This document shows, piece after piece, positions 57,245 to 64,000 of a DNA stretch of 64,000 bases (position 1 is its first letter; each line of letters opens with the position of its first letter). A program made the position numbers and the translations under genes. The stretch is from NCBI RefSeq assembly GCF_013337765.1, contig NZ_VBSB01000007.1:124001-188000 (forward strand), written 5' to 3'. The notes under the pieces were generated by a model. That model searched no databases. It saw only the letters and a program-made list of their open reading frames with translations, and was not told the origin of the DNA. Source of the stretch: Mycolicibacterium sphagni (GTDB taxonomy: Bacteria > Actinomycetota > Actinomycetes > Mycobacteriales > Mycobacteriaceae).

Positions 57245-57439
57245 TTACGAGACGAAGGTGATCATGTGGACCACGGAGACGGTGATCGCGCCGACCGCCG
57301 CGCACAGCGCCTGCAGCCGCAGGAATGCGGTCGTGTGGTCGGGCCGTCGAGCCCCGTCCTCTGGGACTTCCTGTTCGCGATGGAGACTAGCGAGCGTGAA
57401 CAGGAGGCCGGAGGCGACGAACAATGCGACGGCAATCAT
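57245..57439 (-). CDS. Small two-span membrane protein
   Basis: A 64-residue hydrophobic protein with two spans (AVALFVASGLLFTLASL and LCAAVGAITVSVVHMITF). Its ATG overlaps the stop codon of the upstream 757-residue membrane protein (TGATG at 57437-57441), so translation is coupled. The family is unknown. Coupling and composition argue that it is a real gene. Confidence 0.65.
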   Translation of the reverse strand: MIAVALFVASGLLFTLASLHREQEVPEDGARRPDHTTAFLRLQALCAAVGAITVSVVHMITFVS

Positions 57440-59712
57440 CAGTCAACTCCCAGCTGAATTGCCGGGGCACCGGGCCGTCGGAGCACCACGATGCCTCCGG
57501 AATCGTAGACAGTCAGATAACCCTTCTGCGTCCGCAAGAGAGTGATCGCCTTCTCCGCGGTCGCGCGGCTGACCCCGAGGCTGTAATGGATGAAATTCTC
57601 GTCCTGTTGCGTGTTGGAGAAGTACTCCACTGCGGGCTGTGCCGTGCAGTCGGCCAGCTCCTGCGCGGAGACAAAGCACCTGTCCTCCAATTCGAAGGTT
57701 CTCGGAACCCCGTACAACGCGCCTTGGCCCCAGTAGCCCAAGCCGGAATTTTGGATCCGCGAGACTAATTCGCTGGCGATCGCCACCTCATGCGGAGTCG
57801 TGCGTTCGAACGAAATGTTCAGGCCGCGGTTGGCGGTCACCATGACGGCGAGGAGAAACAACACGCACCAGGCAGTGGCTGCAGTCAAGCCGCGCAGCAT
57901 CTTTCGGGCTGTACGCGGGCGCAGCAGCGGCAGCACGGATAGTGCGGCCAGCGGTGAGAGCACCGGCGAGGCGTACAGAAAGGCGCGAATCGCCACCTCC
58001 CCGCCGTAGCTTTGCAGCAGGACGAGGCTGAACGGGGCCAGCGCGACCGCCACCGCCAGCATCGGCCTGCTCCCCCGTATCCGGCGCAATCGCAGCCATC
58101 CGATACCGGCCATAACCATGAGCACCAATGCGGCCACAATTCGAAGCAGTTGCATTCGGCTGTAGACCGGATCGCCGGTGATCTTCTCCGACACACTGGC
58201 ATTCAGGGTTTGATCGACTCCACCGATGTCGGCGATGACCTGCCCCAGGTGCCCTTGCCAGTATGCGTAGGCACCGTAGGAGAACCAGGCGATGAACATC
58301 ACGGTCGCCGCGAGCCACAACAGGTTGTAGCGAGTCAGCCCGCAGACCGAGAAAATCAGGAGGACACCGATCGCGGCCAACGGGGTCAACTGATGCGCGA
58401 CCACCATCGCGGCCAGGATCACCACCAGAACCAGTTCCATCGCCAGGGTCCAGGTCGCATCACGCCCCGACACCTGCCCAGGTACCCGCATCCACGCAGC
58501 CGCCAGTCGCCTGAGACGGCCGCCGGGAAGCCGCGGTAGGTTCGACCTCCGCAACTGCCAGAACAGGACGGCCAAGATCGTGGCGTAGAACAGCATCGCG
58601 ACAGCCTGTGGCGCAAAGTAATCCTGCTGGTACCAGTTGAACAGGGTCAGGATCGTCACGCCGAGCCAGGCGGCCCGGCGGCTCCCGGTGATCGCCAGAC
58701 CGATTGCGTGAACGGGGAACATCAGGCAGACACCCAGTACCAGTGAGGCGCTGACGAGAAGGATCGCGGAATCGCGCAGCCCCGTGGTGGTGACGAGGTT
58801 GGCTGCCGCCGAGAAGAACCCAGCCCAACTGATCCGGGCATCCACCGGTGGCGGCAGACCGCCTAGCTGGACGAGCCAGTTCGTGATCATGCGATGCACG
58901 TAGGCCGTGACGAACGGCGCGGTGCCCATCGACCACGCAACGGGCATGGTGATGTAGGCGATCAGCACCACGTTGGAGACCGCGATCACCGGGCGGTCGA
59001 AGGCGGACCGTCGGTACTCGATGACCAGCACGAAACACAGCAGCGCCAGCCCGACGTAATAGTCCACTCCGAGGGCACCGAGGAGCCCGAGGCTGCCGGC
59101 CGCGTCGATGTCGAGTCGACGGACGGCGGAGAAGAACCACAGCGCCGCCGCGACGAGCAGGCCCACACTGAGCCAGCGTCCACGGTTCGGCGCCAACGCG
59201 ATTCGGGTCCGGCGCAGATTCAACGGGACCGTCGGCGCGGCCGAGTTCGACAGGACGTCGGAGGCGTGGTTTTCGCCATGCCTTCGGCGCGCCAACGTGA
59301 CAGTGGCGACACCGCCGAGGGCCAGGACCACGTACTGCACCGCGTACGGCTGGTGCAGACCACCTGCGTAGTTCAATTGGGCCAGAAGCACGTTGACAGC
59401 CAGCGACAGTGACACCGCGACGCTGGTGAAGACCCCGTTGGTGGGCAACCGCAGCAACGCGGCGACCGGAAGTCCGGGCACCGTCAGTACGGCGAGCACG
59501 CCAACCACGGCGCGCACCGCCGGCGGCAGCATCGCCGCAACACCGTAGGCCGACAACATGGTGACCGCGAACGATGCGGCGATCACCAATGTCGAGACGG
59601 CAACCACCAAGGGTTCACAGACCGGCGGATTCCGACCGTCGCGGAGTTGACCTGCCGTACGCAGCCTCGGTCCGCCCGGCGGTGCCGGGGAACCTTCGAG
59701 GCGTCGCAACAT
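57439..59712 (-). CDS. Large polytopic membrane protein, possibly a glycan polymerase/transporter
   Basis: A 757-residue protein with about thirteen hydrophobic spans, for example VVGVLAVLTVPGLPVAALL, GLALLCFVLVIEY and ILAAMVVAHQLTPLAAIGVLL, followed by a C-terminal outer domain (about 600-757). The layout is like GT-C glycosyltransferases or polysaccharide synthases. I recognise no signature catalytic motif. It stands beside two GH16 glycanase genes, which suggests a glycan function, but this is inference. No firm Shine-Dalgarno decides the start. Confidence 0.7.
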   Translation of the reverse strand: MLRRLEGSPAPPGGPRLRTAGQLRDGRNPPVCEPLVVAVSTLVIAASFAVTMLSAYGVAAMLPPAVRAVVGVLAVLTVPGLPVAALLRLPTNGVFTSVAVSLSLAVNVLLAQLNYAGGLHQPYAVQYVVLALGGVATVTLARRRHGENHASDVLSNSAAPTVPLNLRRTRIALAPNRGRWLSVGLLVAAALWFFSAVRRLDIDAAGSLGLLGALGVDYYVGLALLCFVLVIEYRRSAFDRPVIAVSNVVLIAYITMPVAWSMGTAPFVTAYVHRMITNWLVQLGGLPPPVDARISWAGFFSAAANLVTTTGLRDSAILLVSASLVLGVCLMFPVHAIGLAITGSRRAAWLGVTILTLFNWYQQDYFAPQAVAMLFYATILAVLFWQLRRSNLPRLPGGRLRRLAAAWMRVPGQVSGRDATWTLAMELVLVVILAAMVVAHQLTPLAAIGVLLIFSVCGLTRYNLLWLAATVMFIAWFSYGAYAYWQGHLGQVIADIGGVDQTLNASVSEKITGDPVYSRMQLLRIVAALVLMVMAGIGWLRLRRIRGSRPMLAVAVALAPFSLVLLQSYGGEVAIRAFLYASPVLSPLAALSVLPLLRPRTARKMLRGLTAATAWCVLFLLAVMVTANRGLNISFERTTPHEVAIASELVSRIQNSGLGYWGQGALYGVPRTFELEDRCFVSAQELADCTAQPAVEYFSNTQQDENFIHYSLGVSRATAEKAITLLRTQKGYLTVYDSGGIVVLRRPGAPAIQLGVD

Positions 59713-59753
59713 CGGGCCAGCCTACCGATTAGCTGGTAGGGGTTCCGGCGGCA

Positions 59754-60980
59754 TCAACCGCCCGCATATGACCACACCGAAACCCAATCGACCAGCAGAT
59801 GACCACTATTCGTCCCGTTCCCATCGGTTTCGACTTGCAGTTGCCAGCGCATCGGCTTGCTCGGGATGTACTTGGTGCTGTCCAGGACGAGATCGTCGTC
59901 GAGGTAGAACCGAATGTGGCCCGGCAGCCATTCGATGGTGTAGACGTGCCAGTCGGTGAACATCACACCGGTGCCGACACCGTCCTGACCACCCGTCGCC
60001 CTGGCGTAATGGGCGTACGCGTTCGACGTCGACGACAGCGCGCCCTCCGGGAAATCCTCTTCACCGTCATTGGGCCACAGCTCGGATTTGGGCCACAACA
60101 GGAATGCGATGTGGTACTCGCTCAGGGTCGGGGTGTCGACCTTCAGCCGGGCGGAGTAGCGCCCGTATGTCTGGTACTGGGTGCCGCCCGGCAGGACCGG
60201 CGAGGGATTGGCTCCGGCGGGCTGACCGGCGACGTTGTGCAGATAGAAGTCCATGGTGCCGTTGGACACACTGAGCACTTCGTCGGCCCGGTAGGGACGG
60301 TGCTGATAGGTGTCGGTAAAAGTCTGCGGATAGGTGAGCCACTGCTGCCCGTCAGAGCCGACGTAGACCACTTTGGTCGGGTTCGACAGGTTGGCCCAAC
60401 TGCCCAGTGGCGCGTCGCGGGTGAAGTTGTCGGCGAAGGTGTGTGTCCACCCGGGAAGGTCGGCGACCGGAGCCGCGGTCAGAGTATCGGGACTACTGCT
60501 CGCCGTGGCCGCGACGATGCTGACGGTGTCGATGTACAGCACGCGTGAACAGCCCAACCAGAACGGGTTGGTGAACGAGACTCCGACGGTGTGGGCACCC
60601 GCCGCGATCGGTGCGGTCGCGGTGTAGTCGGTCCAGGTGGCCGCGGTGACGGGGCTCGTGCCGATGTCCACCCCGTCGATCGACACTCTCCCGATCGGCG
60701 CGCCCAAGCACTGCCGTGCCTTGGCCCGAACCACCACCCGTACCGAGTCCGGCAGCGACAGGTTCGTCGCAACAGTCACCGCCCCGGTCAAGGCAAGTGC
60801 CGTGCCGCCCGACGCTGTGGCATCCACGTACTTGGTGGTGCCCTTACCCGTCAAGACGCTCATCGCGTCCGCCTCGATCGCCGTGGTCCCGGCAGCTCGG
60901 GCCGCCGGCGCCACCACGACCTGGACGCCACCCCACGCGACTGCGACGGCCAAGGCGATTGCCGAGCAGGAACGAAACAT
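59754..60980 (-). CDS. Secreted GH16 glycanase with N-terminal carbohydrate-binding module
   Basis: A 408-residue secreted protein. A signal peptide (ALAVAVAWGGVQVVVAPAARA) is followed by a CBM-like beta-sandwich (VVVRAKARQCLGAPIGRVSI). The GH16 domain has the catalytic ExDxxE in GEEDFPE (about residues 307-312), with YQTYGRYSARLKVD before it and FTDWHVYTIEWLPGHIRFYLDD after. GH16 enzymes cut beta-1,3 or mixed-linkage glucans. Substrate here unknown. Upstream of the membrane protein gene on the same strand. Confidence 0.85.
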   Translation of the reverse strand: MFRSCSAIALAVAVAWGGVQVVVAPAARAAGTTAIEADAMSVLTGKGTTKYVDATASGGTALALTGAVTVATNLSLPDSVRVVVRAKARQCLGAPIGRVSIDGVDIGTSPVTAATWTDYTATAPIAAGAHTVGVSFTNPFWLGCSRVLYIDTVSIVAATASSSPDTLTAAPVADLPGWTHTFADNFTRDAPLGSWANLSNPTKVVYVGSDGQQWLTYPQTFTDTYQHRPYRADEVLSVSNGTMDFYLHNVAGQPAGANPSPVLPGGTQYQTYGRYSARLKVDTPTLSEYHIAFLLWPKSELWPNDGEEDFPEGALSSTSNAYAHYARATGGQDGVGTGVMFTDWHVYTIEWLPGHIRFYLDDDLVLDSTKYIPSKPMRWQLQVETDGNGTNSGHLLVDWVSVWSYAGG

Positions 60981-61219
60981 CGCGGCTCCATGGCGTGTTG
61001 AGGGGCGCCCAATTCGAGGGCCAGCGATGTCACAGTATTCGCGTTAGCAACATTCTCCCTATAGACCCCACTTATCACTTTGGTAACAACTCAGTGGTCG
61101 CGGGGTACGCAGGTGGTTTGGACCCTCACGATGTGTGCACCACGTCGCAACCAAATTGCCCCTCGTATTTCTCGCGCCAAATGCACCACGCACAAGCGGT
61201 AGAAACAAAGGACCGGATA

Positions 61220-61489
61220 ATGAATCCGAATTCAACGGTCGCCACCGTCCGAAACCCGGCTGGTCGCGAAGATCGAATGACGGTGCTTGTTCCCGTTGCC
61301 GCGTATGGTTCAAAGCGTATGCAGAACCGGAAGTGTAGGTGTGGTCACGACCGTCCGGCGCATGAGCATTACCGACGGGGGACGGACTGCGGGCTGTGCC
61401 AATGCAATCGCTACCAAGGGGAAGCCCCGGTGAGCATGTTGCGGCACTGGATCGCAGCGCTGGGCCGACGCGGGCGACCCAAGCCGTAG
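61220..61489 (+). CDS. Small Cys/His-rich protein, possible zinc knuckle
   Basis: An 89-residue protein. The C-terminal 56 residues contain CRCGHDRPAHEHYRRGTDCG and CQCNRY, a likely metal-binding knuckle; I recall similar small mycobacterial proteins. The ATG at 61220 has AAAGGA about eight bases upstream; the core could also start at the ATG at 61319, which gives 56 residues. No known function. It lies between the two divergent GH16 genes. Confidence 0.55.
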   Translation: MNPNSTVATVRNPAGREDRMTVLVPVAAYGSKRMQNRKCRCGHDRPAHEHYRRGTDCGLCQCNRYQGEAPVSMLRHWIAALGRRGRPKP

Positions 61490-61599
61490 CCCGCGAAACG
61501 TCCGTTTCCCATCGCTAGACTGATGGGTGTTCACTGAGGCGACGAGTGTGTCCGTAACCCTGGTCGACCGTTGCCGGGTTCCAATGACCAAGGATGTAG

Positions 61600-62373
61600 A
61601 TGGCAGTCCCCATCCCACGCGCTTGCCGCGTTGCGATTTCACTGGTGGGTGTCGCCACGGGAACGCTGGCGTTGACCGTCGCATCGGCCGCCCATGTGCA
61701 CCCGACCGCGGGTGCCGATACCGGGTCCGGCAACTGCCCCAACACCGCCGCCGCCACCCAGGGTTGGGGAGAACCCAATCGCGCCGACGACTTCACCGAC
61801 CCCGCTGCGCTGGGCCACTGGTCGGTTTACGACGGCCCAGGTCACGCTGGCAACGGTCGCCGCACGCCGGCCGCGGTGTCGGTGGCCGACGGCAAGCTGA
61901 CCATTACCGGCGACGCCGAAGGGAACTCGGGCGGCATGGCCTGGTTACCCGGGCAACTGCACGGCCGGTGGGAGGCATGCGTGAAGTCCTCGCCGTCGGG
62001 GCCGGGATACCACTCCCTGCTTCTGTTGTGGCCGGACGGCGAGAACTGGCCTGTCGGCGGTGAAGTCGACTTCATGGAGATCGCCGATCCCACGCGACAG
62101 TCCGTCGAGGCCTGGCTGCACTACGGCCCGAACGACGAACGCGAATCGAGTGTGGTGCAGATGGATTCGACCCAGTGGCACAGCTGGGCGGTCGAGTGGA
62201 CGCCGCAGCGGATTGCGATGTTCGTCGACGGCGTCCAGTGGTGGGAGACCACCGACCCGGCGCACCTACCGCCAGGACCGATGCATCTGTGCATCCAGCT
62301 GGACAATTTCGGCGGCGACCTGGGCGATGGCGCCGACATAGCGGTCGACTGGGTCCGCCAATACTCCCTCTAG
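61600..62373 (+). CDS. Second secreted GH16 glycanase
   Basis: A 257-residue secreted enzyme. A signal peptide (VAISLVGVATGTLALTVASA) precedes the GH16 domain. Catalytic ExDxxE is GGEVDFMEIAD (Glu155, Asp157, Glu160). LHGRWEACVKSSPSGPGYHS and QWHSWAVEWTPQRIAMFVDG are typical. It lacks the binding module of the other GH16 protein. M. tuberculosis has one comparable GH16 protein (Rv0315). Its gene points away from the other GH16. Confidence 0.87.
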   Translation: MAVPIPRACRVAISLVGVATGTLALTVASAAHVHPTAGADTGSGNCPNTAAATQGWGEPNRADDFTDPAALGHWSVYDGPGHAGNGRRTPAAVSVADGKLTITGDAEGNSGGMAWLPGQLHGRWEACVKSSPSGPGYHSLLLLWPDGENWPVGGEVDFMEIADPTRQSVEAWLHYGPNDERESSVVQMDSTQWHSWAVEWTPQRIAMFVDGVQWWETTDPAHLPPGPMHLCIQLDNFGGDLGDGADIAVDWVRQYSL

Positions 62374-62409
62374 CCCGGACTGTTCGTGAAATGTTGTGTG
62401 TGTAGGGGT

Positions 62410-62541
62410 GTAGATTCGCGAAAGTGCCTGTCCTGCAAGGACTAATTGGACTTCGCTATGGTTCAACCACCCTGATGGGAAGGCACTTCGCAGGTGAAGA
62501 ATACCGCGGTGGCGGCACGCGTGAACATGTCAGTCTGCTTT
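62410..62541 (+). mobile_element. Truncated insertion sequence end (IS1380-like)
   Basis: The plus strand carries a GTG at 62494 with AGGTG before it, reading KNTAVAARVNMSV and then TGA at 62542. This is like the first residues of actinobacterial IS1380-family transposases (for example VKNTVRPPRV). The preceding 80 bases contain AAGTGCCT and AGGCACTT as inverted parts, as in the leaders of such elements. The rest of the transposase is missing; the alkB2 gene begins on the other strand. Weak because it is short. Confidence 0.35.
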
Positions 62542-63732
62542 TGAGGCGATCCGCGGACCGAGCGCGACACTCGCGCGCGGACTCAGGCCGGCCAACCGAA
62601 TGTCACCGCCGTAATGGTCGAGTACCCGATGGTCCATGACTCGACGCCACAACGGCGGGATCAAGGCGATGAGCATCATGCTGCCGTAACCCGCAGGCAG
62701 CTGCGGTGCGTCCGCGCGATGGCGCAGCGCTTGGTAGGCCCGCAACGGGTTGGCGTGATGGTCGGAGTGCCGCTGTAGATGGAAGAGGAAGACGTTGGCG
62801 ACCACGGTGTCGCTGTTCCAGCTGTGTTCGGGCCGGACCCGTTCGTAACGGCCGTTGGACAGCTTCTGCCTTCTCAACCCGTAGTGTTCCATGTAATTAA
62901 CCGTCTCCAGCAAACACACACCGACAATCGCTTGCCCGAACAACCACGGCAGCACCGCCACCCCGAACCACAGCACGAGAACCGAGAACAGTGCGGCACT
63001 CATCAGCCATGCGTTGAGCACGTCGTTGCGAATCGTCCATGGGGATCTGCCCCTGCGAGACATCCGCTTGGCCTCGATGCGCCATGCGGAGACGGCACTG
63101 CCGACCACCGATCTGGGAATGAACGAATAAAGACTCTCCCCGAGTCGTGAGCTGGCTGGGTCTTCCGGGGTCGCGACCCTGACATGGTGACCACGGTTGT
63201 GCTCGACGAAGAAGTGACCGTAGCCGCTCTGGGCGAGGGCAATTTTGGAGAGCCGCGTTTCCAAACGCGTTCGGGTGTGCCCAAGTTGGTGGGCGACGTT
63301 GATGGCGCAGCCGCCGACGAATCCGACAGTGACCATAAGGCCGAACTTGTCCCAGGGGCTCATCGTCAGCCAGCCGCCGCCTGCCCACAGCCAGCAGGCG
63401 AACACCATGGACAGGTATTGACAAGGCAGGTAGAGGTAGGTCGCCCAGCGATAGAAGGGGTCGTCCTCGAGCCAGGCCAAAGCACTGTCACTTGGGCTCT
63501 CCGTATCGGCACCAACCAGGTGGTCCAGTACCGGAACGACCACGAACGTAACCACCGCTCCGCACCACCAGAACGTAGTATTACCCGTCAGATAGACACC
63601 CAGCCAGGATAGGGCCACGAGTCCGGGGACGATCGCCCCGAGTAGCCACAGATGACGCTTCGGGTCCCGCCAGGGTGGCGCTTCGGCTTCGCGCTCGGTT
63701 AGCCGGCCAGTCGGGGGCGCAGCTGAAGGCAT
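62530..63732 (-). CDS. Second AlkB-type membrane di-iron hydroxylase
   Basis: A 400-residue paralogue of the AlkB at 33837-35099. The three histidine boxes are HQLGHTRT, HNRGHHVRV and RHSDHHANP, with MEHYG. Long stretches are shared with the first protein (NRGHHVRVATPEDPASSR). No rubredoxin or regulator lies next to it. The ATG at 63732 begins the likely N-terminus (PSAAPPTGRLTER); a TTG at 63768 would add twelve residues. Its substrate could be alkanes or related chains. Confidence 0.88.
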   Translation of the reverse strand: MPSAAPPTGRLTEREAEAPPWRDPKRHLWLLGAIVPGLVALSWLGVYLTGNTTFWWCGAVVTFVVVPVLDHLVGADTESPSDSALAWLEDDPFYRWATYLYLPCQYLSMVFACWLWAGGGWLTMSPWDKFGLMVTVGFVGGCAINVAHQLGHTRTRLETRLSKIALAQSGYGHFFVEHNRGHHVRVATPEDPASSRLGESLYSFIPRSVVGSAVSAWRIEAKRMSRRGRSPWTIRNDVLNAWLMSAALFSVLVLWFGVAVLPWLFGQAIVGVCLLETVNYMEHYGLRRQKLSNGRYERVRPEHSWNSDTVVANVFLFHLQRHSDHHANPLRAYQALRHRADAPQLPAGYGSMMLIALIPPLWRRVMDHRVLDHYGGDIRLAGLSPRASVALGPRIASKAD

Positions 63733-64000
63733 GGGTATTTGTTTACCCGTCCAACACTCATTCTGCAAACTATTGCTTCATTGCCAAGTTTGCGTGTCGC
63801 CGTCATAGATCGATATTGCACACGGTGCCCGATCGGCGCACGTGCCCCAGCGAACCCGCAGCATTGTCGTGGGTCATTCTCAGTCCGCGTGCAGCGGCAT
63901 TGCCGGCTCGGTCGAGGCGCGGTGCTCTAGGTATGGGATGCCCGGGTTGATGAGTTCGATGCGATCGCCAACACGACGCGGTGAGTATCGACTTATTTGC
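63733..64000. other. Window end without a gene; inverted repeat before alkB2
   Basis: 268 bases with no convincing coding region; frames here have no ribosome-binding site and uneven codon use. GGGTA (63733-63737) and TACCC (63744-63748) form an inverted repeat right upstream of the second alkB start, a possible operator. It does not resemble the TTTGTC...GACAAA repeat of the first alkB. No tRNA was recognised. Confidence 0.45.

Noticed and set aside
63675..63950. Plus-strand ORF of 91 codons at the window end
   Set aside because: It lies mostly antisense to the second alkB start, has no ribosome-binding site, and its residue composition is not coding-like.

Overview
The window is high-GC actinobacterial chromosome and almost certainly comes from a fast-growing mycobacterium (Mycolicibacterium-like). 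The evidence is a run of genes whose proteins and order I recognise from the Mycobacterium tuberculosis Rv3227-Rv3279 neighbourhood: aroA, rsgA, desA3, its reductase, ppk2, a WS/DGAT gene, secA1, hpf, comF, lpqB-mtrB-mtrA, tmk, sahH, alkX-rubB-rubA-alkB, an APC permease, manA, an SIS-like gene, manB, DUF3499, whiB2, fbiA-fbiB, manC-wbbL-rmlD, an LCP ligase, fadE25, purE-purK, a GtrA protein and a PH-domain protein. These assignments rest on remembered family sequences and visible motifs. No database search was possible.

Layout. 1-4.8 kb: the aroA end, rsgA, then accessory enzymes (aldo/keto reductase, HAD phosphatase, APH-like kinase, GNAT). 4.8-10.1 kb: the desaturase DesA3 and its flavin/2Fe-2S reductase, each preceded by the same pair of palindromic operators, then a DUF6912-like gene, ppk2 and a WS/DGAT gene with a degenerate active site. 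10.3-15.3 kb: secA1, ribosome hibernation factor and ComF. 15.3-22.9 kb: an accessory island with an epoxide-hydrolase-like gene, a DUF222/HNH gene and, on the minus strand, a CpnT-like type VII polymorphic toxin operon. 23-31 kb: VOC gene, lpqB-mtrB-mtrA signalling operon, tmk, an M23-like lipoprotein and a secreted repeat protein. 31-37 kb: sahH, the alkane hydroxylase operon with its TetR regulator, an APC permease, and a fragment of an FAD-dependent gene. 37-43 kb: CDF transporter and mannose/cell-envelope precursor genes, then whiB2. 43-46 kb: F420 genes fbiA-fbiB coupled to a Nudix gene. 46-51 kb: arabinogalactan linker synthesis and ligation (manC, wbbL, rmlD, LCP). 51-56 kb: birA, fadE25, purE-purK, GtrA, PH domain. 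56-62.4 kb: a zinc-ribbon membrane protein and an apparently species-specific glycan cluster (polytopic membrane protein and two GH16 enzymes). 62.4-64 kb: a truncated insertion-sequence end and a second AlkB-type hydroxylase.

The most interesting system is the toxin operon at 17498-22846. Two WXG100 genes (EsxF/EsxE-like, overlapping) are followed five bases later by an 855-residue protein with a CpnT-type N-terminus, a long proline-rich linker and a C-terminal tip that is not the known TNT NAD-glycohydrolase. A probable immunity gene overlaps the toxin stop codon by ATGA, and two further genes follow: a small conserved-looking protein and a protein that joins an ADP-ribosyltransferase-like domain to two SseB-like domains. 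This matches the architecture of the M. tuberculosis esxF-esxE-cpnT-ift locus, but with a different warhead and different downstream genes.
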